A stretch of 64,000 nucleotides of DNA from Paenibacillus rubinfantis (GCF_001486505.1 NZ_LN909055.1:34834-98833); one strand, 5' to 3'; shown: positions 52,887 to 62,466, counted from the first letter of the stretch. A program made the numbers and translations. Notes: generated from the letters alone by a model not told the origin.

Positions 52887-54299
52887 TTACGCAGTTACTT
52901 GTCGATAATAATCCGAGAAGAAGAGAAATCCTAAGCCCTTGAGGGTGTTATTTCCGAGGGACTTCGAGAGGACGGGGCTATTGGAGATTCTCCAGTAGCC
53001 CTTTCTCGTGTTTGCGTATTCCCATGCTTTCTGTCCTTGGATTCCGAGCGATTGCAGTTTCTCGAATTTCGTCCTCACTCGTTTCCACTGCTTCCAGAAG
53101 ATCATGCGAATCCGCCTTCTCATCCATTCATCCGTGGATTGGAGCATACTTTTCATATCCGCTATTTTGTAGTAGTTGATCCACCCCATGATGTAGCGTC
53201 TAAGCTTTTCGGCTCGTTCTTCATTTCCCATCCCGTTGCTTCTGGACGTGAGCTCCTTTACTTTGGCTTTCATCTTGGCAGCGGATTTCGGATGAATGCG
53301 GACTCGTGTCTCTCCTTTCCTTTTGTAGAAGGAGAACCCAAGAAATTTAACCTTCCACGCCTCGTCCACCACTGTCTTTTCCCGGTTCACTTTGAGAAAC
53401 AACTTCTTTTCAATGAAGGGAAGAATGTTCTCCAGTGTCCGTTCCGCGCTCCTTTTGCTTTTGCTGAAGATCAGGAGATCGTCCGCATAGCGCACGAAGC
53501 GGTGCCCGCGGCTTTCCAGTTCCTTGTCCAGTTCGTTCAGCATAATGTTGCTGAGAATTGGACTCAGATTGCCCCCTTGCGGTACGCCGATTTCCGTATC
53601 CTCGAAGCGGTGCTTCACGACAACGCCGGCTTTCAGGTACTTGTGGATGAGCGAGATGACCCGCCCGTCTTTAATGGTTCGGGATAAGACTTCCACCAAT
53701 TTGCTTTGGTTAACGGTGTCAAAGAATTTCTCCAAGTCCATATCGACCACGTATTTGTACCCTTCTTCGATGTTTGATTGGCTTCTCTGAATAGCGTTAT
53801 GTGCGCTTCTCTTGGGTCGGAATCCGAAACTGTTCTCCGAAAACTGTTTTTCGTAGATCGGGGTAAGCACTTGAGCGATCGCCTGTTGGATAACTCGGTC
53901 AACAACCGTAGGAATTCCCAGGTTTCTCTTCTTTCCGTTCTCTTTCGGGATTTCTACCCTTCGAACAGGATTCGGACGGTAGGTTCCGTCCAGAATGGAT
54001 TCCTTGATGGTTTCTCCGTTCTCTCGGAGATATTGTAGAAGTTCATCTACTCCCATCCCGTCGATTCCGTGAGATCCTTTGTTAGTTTTGACCCGCTTGA
54101 ACGCTTCGTTCATGTTGTCTCTGCTAACGATTTTCTCAAGCAACTCGTCCTTCGACTCGGTTGCGTCGGTGCTGTCGGTTTCAGGTATCCGCTCAGGACT
54201 GTGCGCTCCCGCATATTCTCCATGTTCCGCATGTACGTTTTGCGTCGAGCCTTCTCTTCGAAGTTGGCTGCACTTGACTCCTGTTTCGGTACCATTCAT
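52887..54299 (-). CDS. ltrA: group II intron reverse transcriptase/maturase
   Basis: 470 residues, AAGGAGG with the ATG at 54299. The RT palm and fingers are complete: NRVIQQAI-like VVDRVIQQAIAQVLTPIYE, FGFRPKRSAHNA, VVDMDLEKFFDTVN and RYADDLLIF with the YADD active site, then GVPQGGNLSPILSNI. A maturase X domain follows (about residues 330-450: KLRRYIMGWINYYKIADM). No En/HNH endonuclease domain is present, as is normal for class C. All catalytic residues are intact, so the element may still be mobile. Confidence 0.95.
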   Translation of the reverse strand: MNGTETGVKCSQLRREGSTQNVHAEHGEYAGAHSPERIPETDSTDATESKDELLEKIVSRDNMNEAFKRVKTNKGSHGIDGMGVDELLQYLRENGETIKESILDGTYRPNPVRRVEIPKENGKKRNLGIPTVVDRVIQQAIAQVLTPIYEKQFSENSFGFRPKRSAHNAIQRSQSNIEEGYKYVVDMDLEKFFDTVNQSKLVEVLSRTIKDGRVISLIHKYLKAGVVVKHRFEDTEIGVPQGGNLSPILSNIMLNELDKELESRGHRFVRYADDLLIFSKSKRSAERTLENILPFIEKKLFLKVNREKTVVDEAWKVKFLGFSFYKRKGETRVRIHPKSAAKMKAKVKELTSRSNGMGNEERAEKLRRYIMGWINYYKIADMKSMLQSTDEWMRRRIRMIFWKQWKRVRTKFEKLQSLGIQGQKAWEYANTRKGYWRISNSPVLSKSLGNNTLKGLGFLFFSDYYRQVTA

Positions 54300-54708
54300 T
54301 AACCCACACCTCCTTAGGTTCAGCTTTCCCTCAAGTTGTCGACTAACCGAGGTACTATGGCGTCTGCTGACTTCTCATGATAAATCTTGTTTCAACCATG
54401 ATTTGAAATTCATCTCCTCACGTCCATGAGACCTCCCACGGTAAGACGCGTAACTTTCATCCCGTATACCCGCCGCATTTACATCCGCGTGTCCGTGCAG
54501 TTTATTGGATTTCGTCTTGTTTAGCAGACTCATCCCACTTTGGATGCCTGATGCGATTCGTGTTCCTCAGGCCGGGACTTTGCCTCCAGCTTCCTTCAGA
54601 TTCCACCTCACGATGGACACCCTTGCTCTTGGCTAATGGTTGGCAACTGCCAGCCCCCATAGCGGACTTTCACCGCCTAGCTACGCGCCATGCGTGGCGC
54701 ACTAAAAT

Positions 54709-54741
54709 AAGCCCGTCCCGGCGACTGCCGGAGACGGGCTT
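54709..54741. terminator. murB terminator, insertion target of the intron
   Basis: AAGCCCGTC-CCGGC / GCCGG-GACGGGCTT hairpin with a GACT loop, then TATTTTA on the minus strand. The intron starts right after this T-rich tract. Without the intron the hairpin would also stand directly behind the iclR stop codon. Confidence 0.88.
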
Positions 54742-54749
54742 TGGTATCA

Positions 54750-55799
54750 TTATTGATGGAGCGAAGAGGTCTTCCCCTCGATAATCACGACCTCCGGTTC
54801 AGGAACAAAACCGTAATGCCGATCAAAAGCGTCCTGCACATGCCGGATCAAATCTACTACATCGGCTGCGGTCGCCCCGCCGACATTTTGAATCACATTG
54901 CCGTGAACGGGCGATATCCTGGCATTGCCTCTTTGAACTCCTCTCAAATGAAGCTGATCTGCGAGTTTACCAATTGGCTCGCCGACGGAATAATTGTTTT
55001 TGAACACCGAGCCACAGGAGGGGTAAGAGAAATGCATTTTTCCCATGCGGTCTTGAATAATTCTCCGCATCGGGGCTAATGTGGAGCTCACTCCCCCTGC
55101 CTCTTCCTTCCCTTCTAGCCACTGGATGAAATGCGAGGCGAACTCCGTTAATCGGATCGGCGGCTGCTTCCCTTCCTGAAGCGCAACCATTTCCGGTAAT
55201 GTGGGTAGAACCGCCGCTTGAGCGGACGAGCTCAGTTTGAATTCGGCGCCGACAATCAACCAACTGCTTCGATTGGCTTGAAACACCGACTTTTTATACC
55301 CAAAATTGCAAGCCTCTCGACTTACGGTTTGAATCCTGCCAGGGGCTTGCACATCGATATAATGAACTTGGACTAAATTATCGCTGATATGTCGGTCAAA
55401 GTATTTGGCATTCATATAAATTCCACCACCAACCGTTCCCGGCAGCAAAAAGGTAAAATCAAAATCAGCAATCCCCAAGCCATATCCGATCACGGCCAAC
55501 ATCGACATCGACATCCCCGCCGAAACGTAGAGCCGATCTCCCTCAAGCTTAATCTCTGTCATCTCCCGGGTCGTGAGAAACATCGCGTCAGGATCCGGCC
55601 GATCGGGAAACAGCATATTGGATCCTCCGCCGAAAAAGATCGGCGTAATCCCGCTGCGATATGCCATCTCTAGCAGCTCCTGCAATTGGTCTTGCGTTTG
55701 AGGTCTTCCCACAAACCGGGCTTCGCCCCCGATTTCATAGGTTGAATAATGTGACAGCGGCTGCCCCGTTCGCAGGCCAGCCAAATTCCAGCTAGTCAT
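54750..55799 (-). CDS. murB: UDP-N-acetylenolpyruvoylglucosamine reductase
   Basis: 349 residues, AAAGGGG upstream. The PCMH-type FAD domain has PIFFGGGSNMLFPD and LLPGTVGGGIYMNAKYFDRH; the C-domain has YKKSVFQ and SYPSCGSVFKNNYSVG with the proton-donor region. The enzyme reduces the enolpyruvyl group to make UDP-MurNAc. The segment after GTVGG differs from common MurB (GGGIYMNAKYF in place of GGAVxMNAGAYG), and the protein is longer than the usual 300 residues, so it may be an additional or divergent MurB rather than the main one. Confidence 0.88.
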   Translation of the reverse strand: MTSWNLAGLRTGQPLSHYSTYEIGGEARFVGRPQTQDQLQELLEMAYRSGITPIFFGGGSNMLFPDRPDPDAMFLTTREMTEIKLEGDRLYVSAGMSMSMLAVIGYGLGIADFDFTFLLPGTVGGGIYMNAKYFDRHISDNLVQVHYIDVQAPGRIQTVSREACNFGYKKSVFQANRSSWLIVGAEFKLSSSAQAAVLPTLPEMVALQEGKQPPIRLTEFASHFIQWLEGKEEAGGVSSTLAPMRRIIQDRMGKMHFSYPSCGSVFKNNYSVGEPIGKLADQLHLRGVQRGNARISPVHGNVIQNVGGATAADVVDLIRHVQDAFDRHYGFVPEPEVVIIEGKTSSLHQ

Positions 55800-55883
55800 A
55801 TAAAGCCCCTTTCAACACGCTTCCTAAACAATAATGTATATTATGTCGTTGGGCGAATTCAGTGTCAATAGATCCCCCCAACG

Positions 55884-55926
55884 CAAAAACGGACTGAAAG
55901 AAGAGTCCTTCTTATCAGCCCGTCTT
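55884..55926 (-). terminator. terminator of the YebC-family gene
   Basis: Long imperfect stem from ACGGGCTGATAAGAAGGA to TCTTCTTTCAGTCCGT on the minus strand, followed by TTTTTG. Located 20 bp after the gene. Confidence 0.75.
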
Positions 55927-55945
55927 TTATCGACTTACCCGCGGG

Positions 55946-56671
55946 TTATTCTTCAGCGAATTCCACGTTATGATACACCTGCTGTACGTCTTCCAGATCC
56001 TCCAGCGCGTCGATCAACTTCTCGAATTGCACTTCTGCTTCCTTATTAGGCAAAGTCACATAGTTTTGCGCCAGCATGGTCAGTTCTGCCACCGTAAAAT
56101 CGGTGATCCCGGCGTTCTTGAGCGCTTCCTGTACCACATGAAATTGATCCGGCTCAGCATAGACGATGACCGACTCGTCCTCTTCTACGATATCACGCAC
56201 CTCAAGATCAGCTTCCATCAAGATTTCGAACACTTCATCAATTGATTTGCCTTCCATCCCGATCACTGCGGTTGCGTCAAACATATAAGAAACCGATCCG
56301 CTTACACCCATGTTCCCACCGTTCTTGTTAAACGCGGAGCGTACTTCCGGTGCGGTACGGTTGACGTTATTCGTCAATGTATCTACGATCACCATGGAGC
56401 CGTTAGGTCCGAAGCCTTCGTAACGTAGCTCTTGATATACTTCATCCGAACTGCCCTTCGCCTTATCAAGGGCCCGGTCAATGATCGCTTTCGGTACATT
56501 GTACGTTTTTGCCCGTTCCAGAACCACCTTCAAGGCGCGGTTGGATTCTGGATCCGGCTCGCCTTTCTTGGCGGCAACATAAATCTCGACGCCGAACTTC
56601 GCGTAGATTCGACTGGTGTTAGCGTCTTTCGAAGCCTTCTTCTCTTTAATATTATTCCATTTGCGGCCCAT
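55946..56671 (-). CDS. YebC/PmpR-family protein (YeeI-like)
   Basis: 241 residues, the size of the Firmicute YeeI branch. It opens [20 protein letters not shown], has [19 protein letters not shown] in the middle domain and the conserved acidic C-terminus ([17 protein letters not shown]). YebC-family proteins were long called transcription regulators. Recent work links them to relief of ribosome stalling at proline stretches. It is monocistronic with its own terminator. Confidence 0.92.
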   Translation of the reverse strand: MGRKWNNIKEKKASKDANTSRIYAKFGVEIYVAAKKGEPDPESNRALKVVLERAKTYNVPKAIIDRALDKAKGSSDEVYQELRYEGFGPNGSMVIVDTLTNNVNRTAPEVRSAFNKNGGNMGVSGSVSYMFDATAVIGMEGKSIDEVFEILMEADLEVRDIVEEDESVIVYAEPDQFHVVQEALKNAGITDFTVAELTMLAQNYVTLPNKEAEVQFEKLIDALEDLEDVQQVYHNVEFAEE

Positions 56672-56835
56672 ACTCTTCCCACTTTCTTAATAATCTACCC
56701 AACTATTATAACCAACAACTGATTTGGCGGCAATGAATGCCGCACACGGATTAAACGGGATCATCCCACCAAGGGCCTCACAAAGCAATCAATGGTTGAG
56801 TGGCTTGGGGCAAAGCAACCCACAAGCTAACAAAA

Positions 56836-56863
56836 AATGCCCTATGTTTTCACATAGGACATT
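56836..56863 (-). terminator. terminator of the VOC gene
   Basis: AATGTCCTATGT/ACATAGGGCATT stem with one mismatch and a GAAA loop, followed by TTTTTG on the minus strand. Confidence 0.85.
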
Positions 56864-56875
56864 GGATTACGCGTT

Positions 56876-57292
56876 TTATTCCGATGGCACTGCACTTGGA
56901 TCCATATATACGATCTCCCAAAGATGGCTATCCGGATCTTGGAAGCTCCAAGAATACATAAAACCATGGTCAACCGGATCGCTGTAAGGTTTCCCACCCG
57001 AAGCCAGCGCCTTTTTCACGATTTCGTCTACTTGATCCCGGCTATCGGCAGACAAGGCAACGATAACCTCCGAAGTACCCGTTGTATCCGGAATTTCTTT
57101 CTTGGTAAACGATTTGAAGTACTCCTCCATCAGCAGCATGGCGAAAATATTCTGTCCAATCACCAAACACGCCGCCTTCTCATCGCTAAATTGCGGGTTA
57201 AATTCAAATCCGACTGCCTGAAAGAAATTCATCGATCTCTGCAAATCTTTTACGGGAAGGTTCACGAAAATATTGCTTAAGGATACTGCCAT
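56876..57292 (-). CDS. VOC-superfamily (glyoxalase/bleomycin resistance-like) protein
   Basis: 138 residues with two beta-alpha-beta-beta-beta modules; GAGGTGATCC upstream. Starts MAVSLSNIFVNLPVKDLQRS and ends DPDSHLWEIVYMDP, where the Glu in LWEI is the usual metal ligand; a His ligand in the first module is not evident (FVNLPV). It resembles the YitW/YkcA-type extradiol-like VOC proteins found as orphans in Bacilli. Activity unknown. Confidence 0.82.
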   Translation of the reverse strand: MAVSLSNIFVNLPVKDLQRSMNFFQAVGFEFNPQFSDEKAACLVIGQNIFAMLLMEEYFKSFTKKEIPDTTGTSEVIVALSADSRDQVDEIVKKALASGGKPYSDPVDHGFMYSWSFQDPDSHLWEIVYMDPSAVPSE

Positions 57293-57363
57293 CGGATCAC
57301 CTCTATTTCAAATTTAAGACAATTATACCTGAGGTAATCCTTAATTGCTAGTTTGCTGCTAGA

Positions 57364-58920
57364 CTAGAGCATTTTTGTCGTCCAGGATTCGCAGTTCCAA
57401 GTCTCCGTGACGACGTCGCGGTAGAACTCCGGTTCGTGGGAGATCAATAGGATGCTGCCTTTGTAGGCTTGCAAAGCGCGTTTCAGCTCATCCTTGGCAT
57501 CCACATCCAGATGGTTCGTTGGTTCGTCAAGCACAAGCAAGTTCGTTTCGCTGTTAATCAGCTTGCATAGGCGAACCTTGGCTTTTTCGCCCCCGCTTAG
57601 CACGGCGATTTTGCTTTCGATATGCTTAGTCGTCAGTCCGCATTTCGCTAGAGCGGCCCGAACCTCAAATTGCGTGAACGACGGGAATTCGCTCCAAATT
57701 TCCTCGATACACGTATTGTAGTTGGCCTCTTTCATCTCCTGTTCAAAGTAACCGATTTCCAGGAGGTCACCAAGATGCACCGTGCCCGAGATGGCTGGGA
57801 TTTGTCCCAGGATACTGCGCAGCAGCGTCGTTTTCCCGATCCCGTTAGCGCCGACCAGGGCAATCTTTTGCCCGCGTTCCATTCGCAGATTCAGCGGTTT
57901 GGATAGCGGCGAATCGTAACCGATGACCAAGTCCGTCGTCTCAAAGATTAGCTTGCCGGATGTCCGTGCATCCTTGAAATTAAATTGCGGCTTTGGCTTC
58001 TCCTTCGCCAGCTCAATGATTTCCATCTTATCGAGCTTCTTCTGCCGGGACATCGCCATGTTGCGAGTCGCTACACTGGCCTTATTGCGTGCTACGAAGT
58101 CCTTGAGATCGGCAATCTCCTGCTGCTGTCGCTTGTAAGCGGACTCCAACTGCTGTTTTTTCGCCTCGTATACCTGCATGAAATTATCATAGTCACCGAC
58201 GTAACGGTTCAGCTCTTGATTTTCCATGTGATAGATCAGGTTAATGACGCTGTTTAAGAACGGGATATCGTGCGAAATTAGGATAAACGCGTTCTCATAT
58301 TCCTGCAAATACCGCTTCAGCCATTCGATATGCTGCTCATCCAAATAGTTGGTTGGCTCGTCCAGCAGCAGAATGTCCGGTTTCTCCAGCAAAAGCTTAG
58401 CCAACAGCACCTTCGTCCGTTGTCCCCCACTGAGGTCGTTGACATCCTTATCGAGTCCGATATCCGTTAAGCCCAAACCGCGAGCCGTTTCGTCGATTTT
58501 GGCATCAATCAGGTAGAAATCCTGATTCGTGAGCGTATCCTGGATCGTCCCTACATCCTCAAGCAGCTGTTCTAGCTCCTCTGGAGTCACGTCACCCATT
58601 CTGCCATACATGTCGTTCATTTCCTGTTCCATGTCAAACAGGTATTGGAAGGCTCCGCGCAGCACGTCGCGGATGGTCATACCTTTCTCTAGCACGGCAT
58701 GCTGATCCAGATAGCCGACGCGCGTGCGTCTCGCCCATTCGATTTTACCTTCGTCCGGCTGCAGTTTCCCCGTGATGATGTTCATAAACGTCGATTTGCC
58801 CTCGCCGTTGGCTCCGACCAGTCCGATATGCTCGCCCTTCAGCAAGCGAAAGGACACGTCATTAAAGATCGCCCGGTCCCCAAAACCGTGGCTCAAACGT
58901 TCTACACTCAAAATACTCAT
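57364..58920 (-). CDS. ABC-F ATPase (YkpA/Uup-type ribosome-associated)
   Basis: 518 residues from ATG 58920 (AAGGTG ten bases upstream; an ATG four codons earlier also exists). Two ABC domains without membrane segments: Walker A GANGEGKST and GANGIGKTT, signatures LSGGQRTKV and LSGGEKAKV, Walker B ILLLDEPTNYLD and LLVLDEPTNHLD. The inter-domain linker (about residues 245-300) is a charged helical P-site tRNA-interaction motif type. ABC-F proteins act on the ribosome in translation or antibiotic protection. The length and short C-tail suggest a housekeeping member rather than a Vga/Msr resistance factor. Confidence 0.92.
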   Translation of the reverse strand: MSILSVERLSHGFGDRAIFNDVSFRLLKGEHIGLVGANGEGKSTFMNIITGKLQPDEGKIEWARRTRVGYLDQHAVLEKGMTIRDVLRGAFQYLFDMEQEMNDMYGRMGDVTPEELEQLLEDVGTIQDTLTNQDFYLIDAKIDETARGLGLTDIGLDKDVNDLSGGQRTKVLLAKLLLEKPDILLLDEPTNYLDEQHIEWLKRYLQEYENAFILISHDIPFLNSVINLIYHMENQELNRYVGDYDNFMQVYEAKKQQLESAYKRQQQEIADLKDFVARNKASVATRNMAMSRQKKLDKMEIIELAKEKPKPQFNFKDARTSGKLIFETTDLVIGYDSPLSKPLNLRMERGQKIALVGANGIGKTTLLRSILGQIPAISGTVHLGDLLEIGYFEQEMKEANYNTCIEEIWSEFPSFTQFEVRAALAKCGLTTKHIESKIAVLSGGEKAKVRLCKLINSETNLLVLDEPTNHLDVDAKDELKRALQAYKGSILLISHEPEFYRDVVTETWNCESWTTKML

Positions 58921-58993
58921 GGATTTTAACACCTTTTCTATAGGAAATATGGTTGGTCACACTCGGATAAGCAAAAAAGGGTACACTCGACAT

Positions 58994-59023
58994 ATTATAC
59001 TGGTTAATCAGGTCAAAGCTCAA
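58994..59023 (-). promoter_or_regulatory. sigma-A-type promoter of the ABC-F gene
   Basis: On the minus strand TTGAGC (59023-59018) is separated by 18 bp from a perfect TATAAT (58999-58994), about 75 bp before the ABC-F start codon. Confidence 0.7.
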
Positions 59024-59043
59024 TATGGCGGGGAAATTTAGTA

Positions 59044-59084
59044 GAAAAAAACACCGTCCCGAAGTTGACTCGGGCGGTGCTTTT
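59044..59084 (-). terminator. terminator of the aldo/keto reductase gene
   Basis: CACCG-CCCGA / TCGGG-CGGTG stem on the minus strand, followed by TTTTTTT, ten bases after the stop codon. Confidence 0.88.
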
Positions 59085-59093
59085 CACAAGATC

Positions 59094-60083
59094 TTAAAAA
59101 CCTAAGATTTCGTCGATTTTACGCAACTCTTCCGTTGTAAACGACCGATTGGCCAATGCGCCAACTGCATCCTCAATTTGGCTTACCTTGCTGGCTCCAA
59201 TCAGCGCGGAAGTTACGCGACCGCCGCGCAGCACCCAAGCTAAGGCCATTTGCGAGAGCTTCTGCCCTCTTTCGGCTGCCAGTTCGTTAAGCTGCTTGAC
59301 CTTCGCGATCCGTTCGTCATTCAAGTCCTCTGGACGCAGAAACACGCTAGGGCCGGCAGCGCGGGAATCCGGTGCGATGCCGTTCAGGTAACGGTCCGTC
59401 AGAATGCCTTTCTCCAGCGGCGAGAATACGATCGAGCCGATCCCCTCCGCCTCCAAAACATCCTGCAATCCCTCTTCGATCCAGCGATTCATCATCGAGT
59501 AGTTCGGCTGATGGATCACCGCCGGCGTGCCAAGCTGTTTTAGGATTCGGGACGCCTCACGAGTCTCTTCCGGACGATAATTGGATAATCCAACATATAA
59601 TGCCTTCCCTTGTCGCACGATGAGATCCAGTGCAGCCATCGTTTCTTCCAGCGGCGTGTCCGGATCTGGACGGTGGTGATAGAAAATATCAACATACTCC
59701 AGACCCATCCGCTTCAAGCTTTGATCCAGGCTGGAGACGAGATATTTTTTCGATCCCCATTCCCCATACGGCCCTGGCCACATGTAATATCCTGCCTTAG
59801 TCGAGATGATCATCTCATCCCGATAGGGACGCAGGTCCTCGCGCAGGATTCGCCCGAACGTCTCCTCTGCCGAGCCTGGCGGCGGCCCATAGTTGTTCGC
59901 TAGATCAAAATGCGTAATGCCTAGATCGAATGCTCTGCGCAGCATAGCGCGACCGTTCTCGAGCACATCGATGCCTCCAAAGTTATGCCATAAACCCAAG
60001 GAAATGGCCGGGAGTCTCAGCCCGCTCTGTCCTGATCGGTGATATGTCATTGTTTCGTATCTATGATCAGCTGCTTGATACAT
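59094..60083 (-). CDS. aldo/keto reductase (YghZ/GpR-like)
   Basis: 329 residues from ATG 60083 (AAAGGAGG upstream); an open frame to 60119 lacks a ribosome site. Features: ITHFDLANNYGPPPGSAEETFG with catalytic Asp and Tyr, STKAGYYMWPGPYGEWGS with the Lys, and VDIFYHHRPDPDTPLEETM with the His. The GYxMWPGPYG stretch marks the L-glyceraldehyde-3-phosphate reductase/YghZ branch. It lies just downstream of an AraC regulator gene, which may control it. Confidence 0.9.
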   Translation of the reverse strand: MYQAADHRYETMTYHRSGQSGLRLPAISLGLWHNFGGIDVLENGRAMLRRAFDLGITHFDLANNYGPPPGSAEETFGRILREDLRPYRDEMIISTKAGYYMWPGPYGEWGSKKYLVSSLDQSLKRMGLEYVDIFYHHRPDPDTPLEETMAALDLIVRQGKALYVGLSNYRPEETREASRILKQLGTPAVIHQPNYSMMNRWIEEGLQDVLEAEGIGSIVFSPLEKGILTDRYLNGIAPDSRAAGPSVFLRPEDLNDERIAKVKQLNELAAERGQKLSQMALAWVLRGGRVTSALIGASKVSQIEDAVGALANRSFTTEELRKIDEILGF

Positions 60084-60164
60084 TAAGGCTTGTACCTCCT
60101 TTAGTTCATATGTGTCCAATATAATGCACCAAGAACAACGAACCTATATCAGCATGGATGATTC

Positions 60165-61019
60165 CTATGGCATGATGTCTGATTTTTTCCATTGAACACG
60201 GTAGTCGGAAGGCGAGGCACCCACCGTTTTCTTGAACATTTTAGAGAACAACAGGGCATCTTGATAACCCACCGAACGCGCCACTTCCGCTATGGAATAA
60301 TGCCCTTTACGTAAGAAGCTGCACGCTTTATCCATCCGGTAATGGAGCAAATATTGCTGCGGAGGCATTCCCATCGCCCTCTTAAACAGTGAGGATAAGT
60401 ATTTCCGATCTAGACCAACCATCGACGCCAACTGGGCAACCGTCAATTCCTCGCTATAATGGCTGTGTAAGAAATCCAGGCAGCGATGAATGTATGCATC
60501 TTTGGCTTGCGTCCTTGCCGAATCCGCGTACACGGAAGCAGGGACCAGCTCGATCAGCCTTGTCATAAACGCTTGCAGCAATGCTTGCAGACGCAGATCG
60601 CGTGTCGCCGTCGATTCCTCCGCTTCGTTTAGCAACTCGTACAACTGCGGCATCAACTGCGTATCCATGGGAAATACGGGCCTAGCCGGAGTTAGCCGCG
60701 TCCGGCTGAGGATTTCCGCCACCTGTTCGCCATCGAAGCCAATCCAGGAATACGTCCAAGGGTCTTCTTCATCCGCTTGATAGAAGATCACCCGCTCCGG
60801 ATAAGCGAGAAATGCTTGCCCGCCGGTCAGACTGAAGGTCTCGCCCTCCACTTTGACCATCCCCCGGCCCGAATGGATAAAGTGGATTTTATAGATATCC
60901 CGTACGCCCGGTCCAAAGGAATGGAGCGGAGCACAGCGTTCTTTTCCCCAATAGCATAAATACAAATCCGGCGATTCTCGAAACGGCCGGTCCGGATTAT
61001 AATGAAAAATCGCTCCCAA
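60165..61019 (-). CDS. AraC-family transcriptional regulator with cupin domain
   Basis: 284 residues, TTG start with GAGGGG eight bases upstream. Residues 1-150 form an AraC-type cupin sugar-sensing domain (IYKIHFIHSGRGMVKVEGE); residues of about 175-280 form the double helix-turn-helix (LTVAQLASMVGLDRKYLSSLFK; SIAEVARSVGYQDALLFSKMF; quoted in part). It is upstream of the YghZ-like gene on the same strand, with 80 bp between. Inducer unknown; probably a carbohydrate. Confidence 0.9.
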   Translation of the reverse strand: MGAIFHYNPDRPFRESPDLYLCYWGKERCAPLHSFGPGVRDIYKIHFIHSGRGMVKVEGETFSLTGGQAFLAYPERVIFYQADEEDPWTYSWIGFDGEQVAEILSRTRLTPARPVFPMDTQLMPQLYELLNEAEESTATRDLRLQALLQAFMTRLIELVPASVYADSARTQAKDAYIHRCLDFLHSHYSEELTVAQLASMVGLDRKYLSSLFKRAMGMPPQQYLLHYRMDKACSFLRKGHYSIAEVARSVGYQDALLFSKMFKKTVGASPSDYRVQWKKSDIMP

Positions 61020-61119
61020 GGTCTATCCCCTCTTTATTGGCTTTGCAAGCCTAGTCGATTTTGATTATATCATCATTGATCCGGTTTCTAGCAAATGCTT
61101 GTTCGTAATCAAACAGGAA

Positions 61120-61159
61120 TAGCGCAGCTACTCGCCTTGATCGGCAAACCGCTGCGCTA
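61120..61159 (-). terminator. terminator of the CotF-like gene
   Basis: TAGCGCAGC/GCTGCGCTA stem with an inner GGTTTGCC/GGCGA region, then TTCCTGTTT on the minus strand. Confidence 0.65.
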
Positions 61160-61179
61160 CTTCTTAACAGGTTGTTCGG

Positions 61180-61743
61180 TTAAAGGGCACCGACAGGTTC
61201 CTGTACCTTTTGATACATGGTGCCTAATGTGGCCATCGTTGAAGCTGGTGCCGGTTCAAGCGGATAATATCCTTTCTTCGCCATCCACTGCCAAACATCG
61301 TAGGCATGATGGGAGCTCATACAAAAGGCATGCTCCAAAAAGCTGCGGATTTCCGGATGGCTCATCTCCATTGCAGCCCATGCATATTCACGACCAGCCC
61401 GTTTCAAGGTCAGCAAATAAGCCGTAGCCATTTCTCGGTCATTAAATTTCTGTACATTGGTTCGGGGCATCACCGGAACCGGTGCGGTTGGAGCAGTAGC
61501 ATAGGACTGCAGTACCGGCATCAAATCCGGAATCGGAAGCTGTCCGGCGGCTCCCTCCACTTTACTCAAAAAATCGACCTTCATATTGTAGTCTTGAATG
61601 TGCAGAGGAAAATGACGTTCCAGAATCGACTTGAGCTCAGGATCCTGAACCTGATTCATAAAACAGGCCATGTTCGTGATGGAATTAACGCAGCTTAGGG
61701 TCAGTTCGTTAAGGTCTTGCGCTTCGTGTGCAGCCAGTTGCAT
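61180..61743 (-). CDS. CotF-like spore coat protein
   Basis: 187 residues from ATG 61743; GAGGAGAG lies 11 bases upstream, and the open frame further up is probably not used. The second half carries a CotF/ferritin-like helical motif (REMATAYLLTLKRAGREYAW, then MSHPEIRSFLEHAF, HHAYDVWQWMAKKGYYPL). The middle is Pro/Ala/Thr-rich. CotF-family proteins are spore-coat components. It is divergent from a second CotF-like gene at 61944. Confidence 0.85.
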   Translation of the reverse strand: MQLAAHEAQDLNELTLSCVNSITNMACFMNQVQDPELKSILERHFPLHIQDYNMKVDFLSKVEGAAGQLPIPDLMPVLQSYATAPTAPVPVMPRTNVQKFNDREMATAYLLTLKRAGREYAWAAMEMSHPEIRSFLEHAFCMSSHHAYDVWQWMAKKGYYPLEPAPASTMATLGTMYQKVQEPVGAL

Positions 61744-61943
61744 CGTATAGAACACTCTCCTCGATAAAGTAGTGATCAAACCAACTATAGCGTGCACTCC
61801 TCGTCAATTCCTATGCGGATCCCTTAAGACAGATCCTATCCATTCCCCCCAACAATTAGATTATCAAGTTTAGCTAAGGACAATGACCCATTTTCAGCCA
61901 GGCGAATAATATGAACTAAAATCTAATCTTGGAGTGTGAAATT

Positions 61944-62429
61944 GTGGACAATACCTGGAACCACGAACACTTAGCTTGGCATGAAACGATGGAACTACAC
62001 GAGTTAGTCGCTTTTCAATCTACGCATTTGGCGGTGTTTAAGAAGAAACTCCCCCACATTCAAGAACCAACCCTCAAAGCGCTTTATGCTGAAACCATCC
62101 AAGCGCTGGAGCAAAATCTACGCGAATTGCTAAAATTTTATCCAATGGCTCCGACCATGGCACGCAACACATCCCCGGACATGACGGCGGTGGAAGCGGC
62201 CACGCTGCTTGGTTTTCTGAAGACAGCTGTCCGTAACTACGCAATTGCCATTACCGAAACCGCCACGCCACAACTTCGTGATACTTTCCAGAAACAACTG
62301 CTCGGTGCGATTAAGCAACATGCCAAGGTGTTCAATTATATGTATCAACATGGTTTTTATCCTTCGTACAATTTGGAGCAACTGCTCGCAAACGATGTAA
62401 AAATGGCCAACAATGCGTTAAACCTGTAA
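61944..62429 (+). CDS. CotF-like spore coat protein
   Basis: 161 residues from GTG 61944 (TTGGAG nine bases upstream). All-helical; opens VDNTWNHEHLAWHETMELHE and ends with the family block LLGAIKQHAKVFNYMYQHGFYPSYN. It is homologous in pattern to the protein encoded divergently at 61180-61743. Probably part of the spore coat. The intergenic stretch of 200 bp presumably holds two sporulation promoters, but none is clear. Confidence 0.83.
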   Translation: MDNTWNHEHLAWHETMELHELVAFQSTHLAVFKKKLPHIQEPTLKALYAETIQALEQNLRELLKFYPMAPTMARNTSPDMTAVEAATLLGFLKTAVRNYAIAITETATPQLRDTFQKQLLGAIKQHAKVFNYMYQHGFYPSYNLEQLLANDVKMANNALNL

Positions 62430-62434
62430 TCATG

Positions 62435-62466
62435 CGAAAGCCTCGATATTTTCGGGGCTTTCATGC
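62435..62466 (+). terminator. hairpin after the CotF-like gene
   Basis: GCGAAAGCCTCGA/TCGGGGCTTTC stem with one mismatch, extended by CATG/CATG, followed by GCTTTC. It lies five bases after the stop codon. Confidence 0.65.

Larger units (their letters stand above)
52804..54702 (-). mobile_element. group II intron, bacterial class C type
   Basis: About 1.9 kb on the minus strand. The 5' end is GTGCGCC at 54702 directly after a rho-independent terminator (TTATTTTA^GTGCG), the usual target of class C introns. Domain V is the 36-base hairpin at 52846-52881 (GAACCGCCGTAT ... GGTGGTGT), and domain VI follows at about 52806-52845. The reverse transcriptase ORF lies in domain IV. The 3' boundary near 52804 is accurate to a few bases only. 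Confidence 0.88.
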
